DNA of 64,000 bases from Natrinema amylolyticum. Its GTDB lineage: Archaea > Halobacteriota > Halobacteria > Halobacteriales > Natrialbaceae. The number at the start of each line of letters is the position of its first letter. The first letter of the stretch is position 1. Made by a program: the position numbers and the translations under genes. The notes below the pieces were generated by a model that saw nothing but the letters and a program-made list of their open reading frames with translations, made no database searches and was not told where the DNA came from. Positions 31,681-41,117 of the stretch are shown piece after piece. The stretch lies in contig NZ_JAIWPJ010000003.1 in NCBI RefSeq assembly GCF_020515625.1, forward strand, positions 186,001-250,000, in the 5' to 3' direction.

Positions 31681-31747
31681 GCGATCGGTCGCCCGACGAG
31701 TCCTCCGCCCGTCGACTATTATCCCGTCACCGACGTCCGAAAAATAG

Positions 31748-32764
31748 ATGCATATCGAGCGTGACAGTCGTCTCGAGATGCAACTCGACGTCGTCGACGA
31801 TCTGAAACAGCCCGAGTACACCGGTGAGAACCGATGTGAGCCCTGTACCGTGTTGAACCTCCTCATCGCGGCGGTGGTCGGCTCCGTCATCGCGCGGAAG
31901 TCCCGCCTCGGCGGCGCGCTCGCCGTGGGGGCGTCGATCGCGCTGATCTATCTCCGCGGCTATCTCGTTCCCGGCACGCCGACGCTGACTAAGCGATACC
32001 TCCCGCCGGCAGTGCTGCGCTGGTTCGGGAAGGAGCCCGACCCGGCGATCGCGAGCGGCCTCGGCGCTGTCGACTCGACCGACCGCTCAGCGTCCGGTCA
32101 CGAGACCACCTTCGACGAGGCCGATGCCGTCGAGAGCGACGCCGCCGCTGGAGGCGACGCTGACGCCGGTACCGCCGCTGCGGCCAACGTCGACGACGAT
32201 CCCGCCGGCGACGAGTCGACCGCCACCGGCGATGAGCCCGCGACGGTCGACCTCGAGGCGTTCTTCCTCGAGCACGACGTCCTCGAGCCCTGCGCGGATC
32301 GAGACGACCTCTGTCTCACTAACGCGTTCGAGGCCGCCTGGTTCGACGAGATCGACCCGCTCTCCGAGTCGGGCGTCGACGTCGCCGCGGCCGTCGACGC
32401 CTTCGGCTTCGAGGCCGATCCCGACGAGTTCGAACTCGAGACGCGGGGCGAAGGGCGCGCCCTGCTGTCACGCGGTGGCGGCGCCGGTCGCTGGCCCTCT
32501 CGGGCCGCCCTGATCGCGGACGTCGCTGCAAGCCGGGCCCTCGAGACGTGGGTCGACGACTGGGACGCCTTCGACCCCGAGACGAAAGGCGAGGTGCTCA
32601 ACGGCCTCCGGATGTTCCTCGAGACGTGTCCGTCCGGCGGCGACGTTCAGATGGGCGAGGAGGTCGTCGAGTCCTGCTGTACCTCCCACGAGGTCGTCGC
32701 CGTCACCTGCGAGGAGACGGGCGAACGGCTCTTCGAACAGCGTCTCAGCAACGTCGATACCTGA
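31748..32764 (+). CDS. Conserved haloarchaeal membrane-anchored protein
   Basis: The protein has 338 residues. The N-terminus carries a CEPCTVLN motif and a hydrophobic stretch (LLIAAVVGSVIARK, then GGALAVGASIALIYLRGYLV). An acidic Ala/Asp/Gly linker follows (about 120-165). The C-terminal domain (about 170-335) contains DDLCLTNAFEAAWFDE, ETKGEVLNGLRMFLETCPSG and VESCCTSHEVVAVTCEETG, the last with three close cysteines. I do not recognise a named family. Cysteines at both ends suggest metal or disulfide roles, which is inference. Confidence 0.75.
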   Translation: MHIERDSRLEMQLDVVDDLKQPEYTGENRCEPCTVLNLLIAAVVGSVIARKSRLGGALAVGASIALIYLRGYLVPGTPTLTKRYLPPAVLRWFGKEPDPAIASGLGAVDSTDRSASGHETTFDEADAVESDAAAGGDADAGTAAAANVDDDPAGDESTATGDEPATVDLEAFFLEHDVLEPCADRDDLCLTNAFEAAWFDEIDPLSESGVDVAAAVDAFGFEADPDEFELETRGEGRALLSRGGGAGRWPSRAALIADVAASRALETWVDDWDAFDPETKGEVLNGLRMFLETCPSGGDVQMGEEVVESCCTSHEVVAVTCEETGERLFEQRLSNVDT

Positions 32765-32810
32765 GTGAGTCGTCGGCCCTCGTGCCGGCCGACCGCCGAC
32801 TCGAGTCGCC

Positions 32811-33404
32811 TCAGTCGTCGGCCGCCGCGGATCGAGACGACGTGACGCTGGGATCGATGAACGCGTACTCGGTGATCATCCGGCCGAGTTTCTCGACGCG
32901 CTCCCGGAGGGCGGGATCGCGGAACCGGCGGCCGTCGATCGCATCGGGATCGGCCTCGAACTTCTCGGACGCGTTCCGGAGTCCGACCTGATGGGGGAGG
33001 ACCCAGCCGTGGACGCCGCGAACGGTGATCCGCAGGTGATCGAGCGTCGACCCGTAGCTCCCCCCGCCGGCGGTCGCCAGCAGACCGACGGTCGTCTCTT
33101 CGTACTCGTCGAAGCCGCAGTAGTCGTGGAAGTTCTTCAGCGCGCCCGAGTACGAGCCGTGATAGACCGGCGTCCCGAGGACGACAGCGTCGGCCTCGCG
33201 AACGAGGCGCGTTACAGTCTCGGCATCTCCCTGCCCGTCGACGTCGGGATCGTAGACGGGGAGGTCGTACTTGCGGAGGTCGAGCATCGTCGTCTCGGCA
33301 CCGGCCTCGTCGGCCGCTCGGAGGACGTACTGCAGGGCCGTGCGAGTGTAACTCTTCTCACGGAGGCTACCGCTGACGGCGACGACGGAGGGTGCGGGGG
33401 TCAT
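32811..33404 (-). CDS. NADPH-dependent FMN reductase family flavoprotein
   Basis: The 197-residue protein has the flavodoxin-like fold of the FMN_red family: VVAVSGSLREKSYTRTALQYVL at the N-terminus with the phosphate-binding SGSLRxxSxT loop, DAVVLGTPVYHGSYSGALKNFHDY around residues 73-96, and VGLLATAGGGSYGSTLDHLR. It would reduce FMN or quinones with NAD(P)H. The C-terminal 60 residues are polar. No operon partner; it is divergent from the phosphomutase across 137 bp. Confidence 0.9.
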   Translation of the reverse strand: MTPAPSVVAVSGSLREKSYTRTALQYVLRAADEAGAETTMLDLRKYDLPVYDPDVDGQGDAETVTRLVREADAVVLGTPVYHGSYSGALKNFHDYCGFDEYEETTVGLLATAGGGSYGSTLDHLRITVRGVHGWVLPHQVGLRNASEKFEADPDAIDGRRFRDPALRERVEKLGRMITEYAFIDPSVTSSRSAAADD

Positions 33405-33541
33405 ACCCGCCGTACGCGGTCGATTCTGAAAATGTTATCGCCCGCACAAGATGCGTCGCATCGATGGATCCCTCGCGTCGCCGCCCCTTCTGCGCCGTCC
33501 GTCAGCGTCGCTTTTTTCGCGGCCGGCGATGACCACCGCGT

Positions 33542-34936
33542 ATGGAGACGATCAGCTTCGGTACCGACGGCTGGCGGGCGACGCTCGAGGAGTTTACCGT
33601 CCCCCGCGTTCGGATGGTCGGGCAGGCGGTCGCGACGTATCTCGCGGACCAAGGGCTCGAGGGACCGGTCGCGGTGGGGTACGACGCCCGCGAGAGTTCG
33701 CGCGGGTTCGCCGAGGAACTGGCGCGAGTGCTGTGTTCGAACGGTGTCGACGTGTTGCTCTCCGATCGGGACCGGCCGACGCCGCTGATCGCCCACGCGA
33801 TCGTCGAGCGCGACCTCGCCGGCGGCCTCGTCATCACCGCCTCCCACAACCCGCCGGAGTACAACGGCGTGAAGTTCATCCCCGAGGACGGCGCGCCGGC
33901 CCTGCCGGCCGTCACCGACGCCATCGCGGATCGCCTCGCCGAACCCGACCCGCTCCCCGAGAGCGAGCACGGGACCGCTCGCGAGGTCGACTTCGCCGCC
34001 CCGCACGCCGACGCCGCCCTCGAACTGGCCGAGTCGATAACCGGAAGCACCGATCTCTCCAGTCTGACCGTCGCCTACGACGCCATGCACGGCAGCGGTC
34101 GCGACACGACCGACGCGCTCCTCGAGCACGCCGGTGCCGGCCTCGAGCGCTATCGCTGCGAGCGGGACCCCGAGTTCGGCGGCGGCTCGCCCGAACCCGC
34201 CGCCGAGAACCTCGCGGCCCTCATCGAGACCGTCACGGACGACGGGAGCGACGTCGATCTCGGGATCGCCAACGACGGCGACGCCGACCGGATCGCGATC
34301 GTCACGCCCGAACGCGGCTATCTCGACGAAAACCTGTTCTTCGCCGCACTGTACGATTTCCTGCTCGAGGACGCGTCGGGCGCGGCGGTCCGGACCGTCT
34401 CCACGACGTACCTGATCGACCGGGTCGCCGAGGCCCACGGCGAGACCGTCCGCGAGGTTCCGGTCGGCTTCAAGTGGGTCGCCGAGGCGATGGCCGAGGG
34501 CGACGCGCTGGTCGGCGGCGAGGAGTCGGGCGGCTTCACCGTCCGGGGCCACGTCCGGGAGAAGGACGGCGTTCTGATGGCGCTGCTCGCGGCCCTGATG
34601 CACGCCGAAGCGCCGCTCGACGAGCGGGTCGATCGACTGCTCGACGAACACGGCACCGTCGTGCAGGACAAGATCAGCGTCGACTGCCCCGACAGCGAGA
34701 AATCGCGGGTGCTCGCGGACCTCGAGGACGTGATCCCCGAGACCGTCGCCGGAACGGCGGTCGAGGACGTCAACACCGCCGACGGGTTCAAACTGCTGCT
34801 GGCCGACGGCTCGTGGCTGCTGGTTCGACCGAGCGGAACTGAGCCCGTGCTACGGATCTACGCCGAAGCGTCGGACGAGGAGCGGGTTGGGGAGTTGCTC
34901 GAGGCAGGGCGGGAACTTGTCGAACCGCTCGTGTGA
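33542..34936 (+). CDS. Phosphoglucomutase/phosphomannomutase family enzyme
   Basis: This 464-residue enzyme belongs to the alpha-D-phosphohexomutase superfamily. The start motif is ISFGTDGWRATLEEF. The phosphoserine loop LVITASHNPPEYNGVKF lies near residues 96-112, the metal loop is GIANDGDADRIAI, the sugar-binding loop is GGEESGGFTVRGH, and the phosphate-binding loop RPSGTEPVLRIYAEA lies near the end. All four active-site loops are intact and the length is normal. Glucose-, mannose- or glucosamine-phosphate specificity cannot be decided by eye. Confidence 0.93.
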   Translation: METISFGTDGWRATLEEFTVPRVRMVGQAVATYLADQGLEGPVAVGYDARESSRGFAEELARVLCSNGVDVLLSDRDRPTPLIAHAIVERDLAGGLVITASHNPPEYNGVKFIPEDGAPALPAVTDAIADRLAEPDPLPESEHGTAREVDFAAPHADAALELAESITGSTDLSSLTVAYDAMHGSGRDTTDALLEHAGAGLERYRCERDPEFGGGSPEPAAENLAALIETVTDDGSDVDLGIANDGDADRIAIVTPERGYLDENLFFAALYDFLLEDASGAAVRTVSTTYLIDRVAEAHGETVREVPVGFKWVAEAMAEGDALVGGEESGGFTVRGHVREKDGVLMALLAALMHAEAPLDERVDRLLDEHGTVVQDKISVDCPDSEKSRVLADLEDVIPETVAGTAVEDVNTADGFKLLLADGSWLLVRPSGTEPVLRIYAEASDEERVGELLEAGRELVEPLV

Positions 34937-35172
34937 GTGACCGGCCGCTCGCGTCACGGTCAGTCCGTGACCGGAACCGTCAGAATCGATCGGCGATCGG
35001 TCTGTCAGTAGACGCCATATCGACCGACGAGACGTGGAGCACCGAAACTCACCGGGTAGCGACAGCGCGCGCTACCATTCGGTGAGTACTCGGTCTCGAG
35101 CGATCCGTAGTACTGAGCGTCCAATGAAACACTTCGAGAGGTGGCGAACTGCGGTTCCGACTGTCTTCTCGA

Positions 35173-35688
35173 TCAGTCGACTCGCTCTGCGGGCACGCCG
35201 ACGACGGTCGCGCCCGGTTCGACGTCGCTCGTGACGACCGAGCCAGCACCGACGGCCGCGTCCGCGCCGATCGTGATATCGCCCAACAGCGTCGCGTTCG
35301 CGCCGAGTTGTGCGCCCGTCTCGACCGTGGGATGGCGCTTGACCGGTTCGTTCGTATCGCCGCCGAGCGTGACGCCGTGGTACATGTGGACGTCGTCGCC
35401 TATCTCGGCCGTCTCGCCGATGACGACGCCCATGCCGTGGTCGATCGTCACCCGGCGACCGAGTTCGGCGGCCGGATGGATCTCGACGCCGGTCAGCCAG
35501 CGGACGACGTGGGAGAACAGCCGCGCGAGCAGGCGACAGCCAGCTCCGCGGGACCAGCAGCAGTGGGCGAGCCGATGCGCCCAGATCGCGTGGAGGCCCG
35601 GGTAGCACAGCAGGACCTCGAGCCACCCCGTCGCGGCGGGGTCGCGCTCTCGCATCGCCCGGACGTCCTCACGCACGCGTCCGAACAT
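35173..35688 (-). CDS. cysE: Serine O-acetyltransferase
   Basis: The enzyme acetylates serine as the first step to cysteine. This is the short form, 171 residues: an N-terminal helical part ([20 protein letters not shown]), then left-handed beta-helix hexapeptide repeats with the catalytic-region motifs [38 protein letters not shown] and KRHPTVE. It ends right after the fold, without the C-terminal tail that docks on cysteine synthase in bacteria. Confidence 0.92.
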   Translation of the reverse strand: MFGRVREDVRAMRERDPAATGWLEVLLCYPGLHAIWAHRLAHCCWSRGAGCRLLARLFSHVVRWLTGVEIHPAAELGRRVTIDHGMGVVIGETAEIGDDVHMYHGVTLGGDTNEPVKRHPTVETGAQLGANATLLGDITIGADAAVGAGSVVTSDVEPGATVVGVPAERVD

Positions 35689-35886
35689 CGCTCTCCGTCG
35701 TGGTCCTCGCGGGAACGGTCGCAGATCGACGCCGGCCTCGAGTCGACGGACGAGTCGCCGAGCGACAACACCGGCCCGCGGCGTGCCGAGGATAGTTCCG
35801 GACGGTACACGCGGTGGAGCCGGTGAATACCATGCCCGAACGTAGCAGCGGGGTGAGTGTAAAAAGGTTCGTTTCGGGCGTCGGCG

Positions 35887-36555
35887 TCACTGCCCGCGAG
35901 CGAGCCGCGTGCCGATGCGTTTCGGGAGTCCAGCGTCCTCGACCGCGTTCCGGACGGCGTCGATATCGTACTCGACGCGGTGGGTGTCGACCGTCAGCGC
36001 GTCGAGATCGAGGACCGCGTAGCCCGCTCGCGGATCTCCGTCTCGCGGCTGGCCGACGCTGCCGGGGTTGACGACGATCCCCTCCGCGAACTGCCGCGCG
36101 CCCTGATCGTGGGTGTGGCCGAGCACCAGCACGTCCTCATCGTCCAGCATCCGGGGCGAGAACTCCTCGGGATACGTGTACCGGGTGTACCGGTCCGGAT
36201 CGTCCGGATGCCCGTGGACCAGCTTGACGCGGCCGTCGCACTCGAGTCGCTCTCCCGGGAGGTCGGCGAGCCACTCGAGTTGCTCGTCCGAGAGCTGCCG
36301 TTTGGCGTGGTCGACGCCCGCTTTGGCCATCCCGTTGAACCGGAAGGGAGCGTCCTCGACGACGGCGGCGTCGTGGTTTCCCATCACCGTCGGCACGTCC
36401 CGCGCTCGCAACTCGTCGACGCAGTCGCCGGGCCAGGGGTTGTAGCCGACGACATCCCCCGCACAGAGGATCTCGTCGACCGGCGGCATGTCCTCGAGGA
36501 CGGCCTCGAGAGCGACCCGGTTCCCGTGGATGTCAGAAACGAGTCCGACCTTCAT
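35887..36555 (-). CDS. Metallophosphoesterase, YfcE/MJ0936 family
   Basis: The 222-residue protein has all metal-binding motifs of the calcineurin-like fold: VSDIHGNRVALEAVL (residues 5-19), CAGDVVGYNPWPGDCVDEL, MGNHDAAV, LVHGHPDD and VLGHTHDQ with NPGSVGQPRDGDPRAGY. It would hydrolyse phosphodiesters with two metal ions; the natural substrate is not predictable. The ATG at 36555 begins directly at the first beta strand. Confidence 0.93.
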   Translation of the reverse strand: MKVGLVSDIHGNRVALEAVLEDMPPVDEILCAGDVVGYNPWPGDCVDELRARDVPTVMGNHDAAVVEDAPFRFNGMAKAGVDHAKRQLSDEQLEWLADLPGERLECDGRVKLVHGHPDDPDRYTRYTYPEEFSPRMLDDEDVLVLGHTHDQGARQFAEGIVVNPGSVGQPRDGDPRAGYAVLDLDALTVDTHRVEYDIDAVRNAVEDAGLPKRIGTRLARGQ

Positions 36556-36602
36556 ACCTGACAGTAACAGTCGCGGGGGTTTGTAGGTTGTCCGACCCGA
36601 CG

Positions 36603-37004
36603 TCACGCGTCACGCGCCACGTGCGAGTGCCCCGCTCTGACGACGATGACCGCGACGACGCCGAGCATCCCGCCGAGCCCGAAGCTGCTCACTCGTGCGG
36701 CCGAGACGCCCAGCAGCGGGACGGCGCCCCAGATCCCGACCGCGAAGCCGGCGATGACGAGCGCTCGACCGGTGTATCCGACCTCTCGGAACCGCGCGCC
36801 GACTCGAGTCCCGACCGACGAGGCGGCGATCGGCCCCGAGGCGATCGCGAAGGCGACGAAGCCGGCGGCCGTCGCGCCCCACGTGGCTGTCTCGATGGTG
36901 GCGAGGTTCCAGATCGCCCACGTCGCGACTACTATCGAGAGTGCGAGATGCCATCGGTCCGGCGAGCCCTCGGGCGACCAGCGCGAGGACGTGTCCGCGG
37001 CCAT
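36603..37004 (-). CDS. Small four-helix membrane protein
   Basis: The 133-residue protein has four hydrophobic segments (about residues 18-36, 41-60, 77-98 and 106-124) after a polar start. No signature motif is recognised. It lies between PurO and the phosphoesterase on the same strand, 48 bp from the latter. It is probably a conserved haloarchaeal membrane protein of unknown function. Confidence 0.75.
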   Translation of the reverse strand: MAADTSSRWSPEGSPDRWHLALSIVVATWAIWNLATIETATWGATAAGFVAFAIASGPIAASSVGTRVGARFREVGYTGRALVIAGFAVGIWGAVPLLGVSAARVSSFGLGGMLGVVAVIVVRAGHSHVARDA

Positions 37005-37115
37005 GGTCGAACACTGTCGGCCGAGTGAATAAATATTCGCGTCGTCCGACGCGTCATCGCATCGATCGGGGAAGATTCAGACGGCATCGTCCGGTGACCC
37101 CCTCGGCTGCCGTCC

Positions 37116-37706
37116 TCAGTCTCCGTTTTCGATCGCCGTCTCGAACCCGTCGTCGGTCCGCGCCACGCCGGCCGCACAGACCGCGTGTTCGAACTCGAGG
37201 TCGTAGACCTCCCCCGCGGCCGCTTCGGCGCTGTCGGCCGCGAGATCGATCGCTTCGGGCGAGTCCTTCTCGTAGGTCGCGACCAGCGTCGGCTCGTCGA
37301 CGGTCTCGACGAGCAGGGCGTCCTTGCGCACCGTCCCGATCAGGGCCTCGCCGTCCCCGCCGATCGTCGCCGCGATCCGCGGCGTGTCGTAGTCGTCTTT
37401 CTCGTAGTCCAGCGCCAGCAGACTCTCCGCCAGCGCGTCGCGGGCCGGATAGCCGAGCTCGAGTTTCTCCGCGATCGGATCGACGTGCGAGCCGTTGCCG
37501 AAGGCGGCCGTCTCGCCCGTCGGCGTCTCGACGACCCGCAGGCAGTTGTAGGAGACGTAGGGGTTGTCCGTTTCCGGGGCGTCCTCGGTGGGACCCACCG
37601 TGAGCGCCTCGTCTCGAGCGGTGATCTCTCGGTTCGGGAACGATCGCGAGGAGACGCGGTACGCTCCGACTTCGGGGCCGACGACGACGAATCGTCCGAC
37701 GTACAT
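37116..37706 (-). CDS. purO: IMP cyclohydrolase, archaeal type
   Basis: PurO closes the last ring in purine synthesis, turning FAICAR into IMP; it replaces the bacterial PurH domain in archaea. The 196-residue protein starts [20 protein letters not shown] and carries [30 protein letters not shown]-like [25 protein letters not shown] and DALLVETV, all typical of the family. The ATG at 37706 is chosen as the start of the conserved first strand; the frame is open for 76 more codons that overlap the next gene's promoter. Confidence 0.93.
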   Translation of the reverse strand: MYVGRFVVVGPEVGAYRVSSRSFPNREITARDEALTVGPTEDAPETDNPYVSYNCLRVVETPTGETAAFGNGSHVDPIAEKLELGYPARDALAESLLALDYEKDDYDTPRIAATIGGDGEALIGTVRKDALLVETVDEPTLVATYEKDSPEAIDLAADSAEAAAGEVYDLEFEHAVCAAGVARTDDGFETAIENGD

Positions 37707-37785
37707 ACTCAGGGGTGTGCGAGAGAACGGAAAAGGGGTATCGGTTCGCGCTCGAGCGGCGGTATTCGCCGCCATCGCCCGAGCG

Positions 37786-37792
37786 TTTATAT
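37786..37792 (+). promoter_or_regulatory. TATA box of the HNH nuclease gene
   Basis: TTTATAT lies 24-30 nt before the GTG at 37816. It decides the start among several in-frame choices. Confidence 0.7.
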
Positions 37793-37815
37793 CGGATCGC
37801 GCGGCGAACGGCGGT

Positions 37816-38373
37816 GTGGCTACGGAGGACGATTGTCTCGAGGCGCTGCGAGCGGCCGCCGAGCGACTCGGCGAGTCGCCGACGAAGGCACAGTACGAGG
37901 AGTTGGGGCTGACGCCCGCCTCTGCGACGATCATTCGGACGTGTGGCGGGTGGAACGACGCGAAGGAGAAGGCGGGACTCGAGATATCGTACTCGAGGGG
38001 GTCTCGAGTCGGGCCGAAACCGGATGATGTCGAACTGCCCGAGGGGACATCCTGGGGGGAGCTTTCCGTCGACCAGCGGTGGCACTATAAAAATGCTGAT
38101 TGGAATACCGAGCGCTCGCTCGAACGACGGGAATCACACAGAGCCTGGGCGAACGAACTTCAGCGAGCGCGTGGCGGCTGTGATCGCTGTAGCGAGATGA
38201 ATCCTGTCTGCCTCGACTTCCACCATGTCAACGAAGACGAAAAAGAGATGGCTGTCGGGAAGATGATCGCCTTCGGATATGCGAAGGACCGGATTCGAAA
38301 CGAGATCGAGAAGTGTATCGTTCTCTGTGCAAACTGCCATCGGAAGGAACACTATGACCCACTATCACCCTAA
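37816..38373 (+). CDS. HNH endonuclease with homing-endonuclease-associated repeat
   Basis: The 185-residue protein has an N-terminal repeat of the kind found beside homing endonucleases ([26 protein letters not shown], then [17 protein letters not shown], residues 7-55), and a C-terminal HNH domain with [22 protein letters not shown] and [13 protein letters not shown]. The two CxxC pairs, the HH pair and the final asparagine/histidine are all present, so the nuclease may be active. The GTG start is fixed by a TATA box 24-30 nt upstream. It lies before a tRNA gene; no recombinase is nearby. Confidence 0.85.
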   Translation: MATEDDCLEALRAAAERLGESPTKAQYEELGLTPASATIIRTCGGWNDAKEKAGLEISYSRGSRVGPKPDDVELPEGTSWGELSVDQRWHYKNADWNTERSLERRESHRAWANELQRARGGCDRCSEMNPVCLDFHHVNEDEKEMAVGKMIAFGYAKDRIRNEIEKCIVLCANCHRKEHYDPLSP

Positions 38374-38505
38374 TTACGGATGTATCCGGATCCGCTACTC
38401 GAATTCGTCTACCGGTTTCGAATCGCGACCGAGTTCGTAACACTCTAATACGGAACCCAACTATGGTGTAGTACACCGTCGGAAGCGGGACCGACGAAAC
38501 ATGTC

Positions 38506-38578
38506 AGTCCATTGGGGTAGCGGCCAATCCTGAAGCCTTCTGGGGGCTTCGACCCTGGTTCGAATCCAGGATGGACTA
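38506..38578 (+). tRNA. tRNA-Gln (anticodon CUG)
   Basis: The 73-nt sequence folds into a cloverleaf. Acceptor arms AGTCCAT (38506-38512) and ATGGACT (38571-38577) pair, followed by discriminator A. The anticodon stem GAAGCC/GGCTTC encloses the loop TTCTGGG, giving anticodon CTG and glutamine. The T arm is CCTGG-TTCGAAT-CCAGG. CCA is not encoded. There is no intron. Confidence 0.93.
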
Positions 38579-38623
38579 CTTCTCTTCCGTTTCGACTCGA
38601 GTATTTCCCTAACCCCGTCTCTC

Positions 38624-38654
38624 GGTTTCCAGTTGAAACGAAGGGGTCTTGGGG
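38624..38654 (+). promoter_or_regulatory. Isolated ORB-like element
   Basis: TTTCCAGTTGAAACGAAGGG plus GTCTTGGGG agrees with the best origin ORB at 4363-4390 in the GAAACGAAGGGGT core and in the TTTCCA start. It stands alone 34 kb from the origin, between tRNA-Gln and a rhodanese gene, with no AT-rich unwinding element. The gene that follows starts 53 bp downstream. Confidence 0.6.
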
Positions 38655-38706
38655 CGACGGTCACATCACCAGAAGCCATATCTCTCTGTCCTCGTTAGCT
38701 ATTCGT

Positions 38707-39468
38707 ATGAACCGACGGAGATTCCTCGCTGTTGGGGGAACGGCGGCACTCGGTGGGGTCGCCGGGTGTCTCGGTGGCAATAGCGGGACGCCAGCGAACG
38801 AGTACGGGTACGAGACGACGACGACCGACGGGACTGAGGTTCCGCTCGCCCCAGTCGACGATGTCTTCGGGTGGTACGAGAACGACGAGGCGCACTTTGC
38901 CGACGCACGCAAACAGGATCAGTACGACCAACTTCGAATTGCAGGTGCCGTCTTTTCGCCTGCGCCGGACGGGACCGAGAACGATCCCATCGAGGAGTTG
39001 TCGACGGATACGCAGATCGTCACCTACTGTCGATGTCCGCATCACCTGTCTTCGATGCGTGCCGCGGCGCTGATCGACGCGGGGTACGAACATACGTACG
39101 CAATCGACGAGGGGCTCGGCGGCTGGGCTTCCCGCGGCTATCCGCTGGCGGGCTCGGCAGTTGAGTCCCAATCCGACGGGAGCGACGGGAACGCCAGCAA
39201 CGAGTCGGACGCGAACTCGAGCGTCAATGCCGACTTCCGTCACTACGAGATCCAGGGTACGAGCAGTCCGGACTACGCCAATCAAATGGTCATGCTCGAG
39301 CAACTCGATGCAGACCGCGCCGAAGCCGCACCGATTGCCAACGACGGCTCGTACACGTTGCAGCTCCACTACGCGGGCTCGATCGACTCTCGGTTCAGAG
39401 TCGAAGCTCCTGATTACACGGTCGAGGGAACGCTCGAGGAACTGACGAGCGACACTCTCACGGCCTGA
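38707..39468 (+). CDS. Rhodanese-domain lipoprotein, Tat-exported
   Basis: The 253-residue protein has a Tat signal (MNRRRFLAVGGTAALGG) and a lipobox (VAGC, cysteine about residue 21), so it sits on the outer face of the membrane. A rhodanese-like domain follows (about 50-150) with the active-loop TYCRCPHHLSSMRAA and GLGGWASRGYPLAG. The loop cysteine of CxCPHH could carry a persulfide. A Ser/Asn/Asp linker leads to a second beta domain (about 180-253). Its role in extracytoplasmic sulfur transfer is inferred. Confidence 0.88.
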   Translation: MNRRRFLAVGGTAALGGVAGCLGGNSGTPANEYGYETTTTDGTEVPLAPVDDVFGWYENDEAHFADARKQDQYDQLRIAGAVFSPAPDGTENDPIEELSTDTQIVTYCRCPHHLSSMRAAALIDAGYEHTYAIDEGLGGWASRGYPLAGSAVESQSDGSDGNASNESDANSSVNADFRHYEIQGTSSPDYANQMVMLEQLDADRAEAAPIANDGSYTLQLHYAGSIDSRFRVEAPDYTVEGTLEELTSDTLTA

Positions 39469-39469
39469 A

Positions 39470-40840
39470 TCACTCGCTCTCGGGTCGTTCGTAGGCACCC
39501 CTCCGATCGAGTTCGCCCCGCTTTCGAAGTACGTCCGGCGTCCGGCAGATCCCCGGCGCACCCGTCACCTGCGGTACCGTACAGTTGTTGCAACTCTCGC
39601 AGAGGACCTGCGGGTTTTCGTCTCCGGACTTGGTCTCGAGCAGCCGCGCTCCCAACCGCGGTTCGGCGTAGAATGGCCGGGCCATGCCGACCATGTCGCA
39701 GGCTGGCTCGGCGGCGCTCGGACCGTCGCGCTCCCCGCTCGAGTCGCCGAGCAGTCGGTCCATCTCGTCTCGCCCGCGGATTCCGCCCTCCCCGAGGACG
39801 GGGATCGATACCTGTTCGCGTACGCGGCGGCAGAAGTCCGCGTTCCACGCGGGTTCGAAGTCGTACTGCAGCGACTGGAGTCGGTTCGCTGCAGCGACGA
39901 ACTGCCTGCGCGTCGCGCCGCCGAACGCCGCGTCGTACTCATCGCGCAGGGCCTCGTTGCTCCACGCCCGCTCGGGGTACTCCCCGCGGACGATGCTCAT
40001 GTCCCAGACGACCGACGTCTGGACGGGGACGACCGCGTCGTACCCGATTCGCTCGAGCCGGCGGGCGATCTCGACCCCGTCACTGAGCGAGAGTTTTCGG
40101 CGAACGACGGGCGACGGTGGCGCTGGCGTCTCGGCCGGTACCTTGGTCATGAGGGGCACGTCGCCGACCCGCTCGCGGATCTCGTCGCGGACGACCGCGA
40201 GAAAGTGCAGGCGGGCCTCGGGCGAGCCGCCGAACTCGTCGTCCCGGCGGTTGTAGAAGGGCGAGAGGAACTGCTGGACGATCCCCATGTTCGCGCCGGC
40301 GAGGTGGATTCCGTCGTAGCCCGCCTCGGTGGCTCGGGCCGCCGCGCGGCCGAAATCCGCAGCGAGGTCGTACACCTCCGCCGTGGTGAGGACGTGCGGG
40401 TCGTACTCGAGGAAACCCAGTCGATCGAGCAGTCGCAACTGCCAGGGTGGCTCCGAGACGGCGAGTTGCTCGAGGGCCGGGTTCGACTCGCGGTACTCGG
40501 CGTGCCAGGTCTCCATGCTCCGGAGCCCGCCGTGCTCGAGTTGGACGACGATCCGGCTCCCGTGATCGTGGATCCGGTCGGTCAGCCGGGAGAGTCGAGA
40601 CACGAAGTCGGGGTCGTGGACCCGTGTCATCCCCGGGGCGGCACAGCCCCCCTCGCCGCGGACGATCGTCGCGCCCTGACAGAGGAGTCCGACACCCGAC
40701 GCGGCTGCGGGCTCGAGATCGTCGATCAGCGCGTCGACCGCGTTGGGGCCGTTGCCTGCACACTCGAGCAGCGGTGCGCGGTAGAGCCGGTTCGGGATCG
40801 TGACGCCGCCGATATCGATGGGGTCCTCGAGGGTGACCAT
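39470..40840 (-). CDS. OYE-family NADH:flavin oxidoreductase
   Basis: This 456-residue FMN enzyme has an Old-Yellow-Enzyme TIM barrel: IGGVTIPNRLYRAPLLECAGNG at the start, RIVVQLEHGGL with the substrate-side residues, AGYDGIHLAGANMGIVQQFLSPFYNRRDDEFGGS, and VLGEGGIRGRDEMDRLL. The C-terminus has a four-cysteine cluster (CESCNNC and GICR) like the 4Fe-4S site of 2,4-dienoyl-CoA reductase and trimethylamine dehydrogenase, but without their following flavin/NAD domain. The ATG at 40840 is at the start of the barrel. It lies downstream of the alcohol dehydrogenase on the same strand. Confidence 0.88.
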   Translation of the reverse strand: MVTLEDPIDIGGVTIPNRLYRAPLLECAGNGPNAVDALIDDLEPAAASGVGLLCQGATIVRGEGGCAAPGMTRVHDPDFVSRLSRLTDRIHDHGSRIVVQLEHGGLRSMETWHAEYRESNPALEQLAVSEPPWQLRLLDRLGFLEYDPHVLTTAEVYDLAADFGRAAARATEAGYDGIHLAGANMGIVQQFLSPFYNRRDDEFGGSPEARLHFLAVVRDEIRERVGDVPLMTKVPAETPAPPSPVVRRKLSLSDGVEIARRLERIGYDAVVPVQTSVVWDMSIVRGEYPERAWSNEALRDEYDAAFGGATRRQFVAAANRLQSLQYDFEPAWNADFCRRVREQVSIPVLGEGGIRGRDEMDRLLGDSSGERDGPSAAEPACDMVGMARPFYAEPRLGARLLETKSGDENPQVLCESCNNCTVPQVTGAPGICRTPDVLRKRGELDRRGAYERPESE

Positions 40841-41117
40841 GCAGGGACTATCGTGTGACTCCACAAGAGCGTAGTGCTGGTGCGGACCCGACCGGACCTG
40901 CCACAGGTACTGCAGACGATCGGACCACGACACCATTGTGCTACCGCTGGCAACTGGGATCCACACCCACCCCAACCGATTCGCTCGCTCCGGGAGTCGC
41001 TCACTCATCCCTCGCGCGAATTGAAACGGCAGTTCGCTGTCCGCTCACTGCCGTTCGGCACGCGCCACCGCGATGGCCGATCCGGAGGGGACCGAAGAAC
41101 CACTGCGAGCGGTCGCG

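Noticed and set aside
38506-38706. Attachment site of an integrated element at tRNA-Gln
   Set aside because: I found no second copy of the tRNA 3' end in the window and no integrase; the HNH nuclease alone is not enough.
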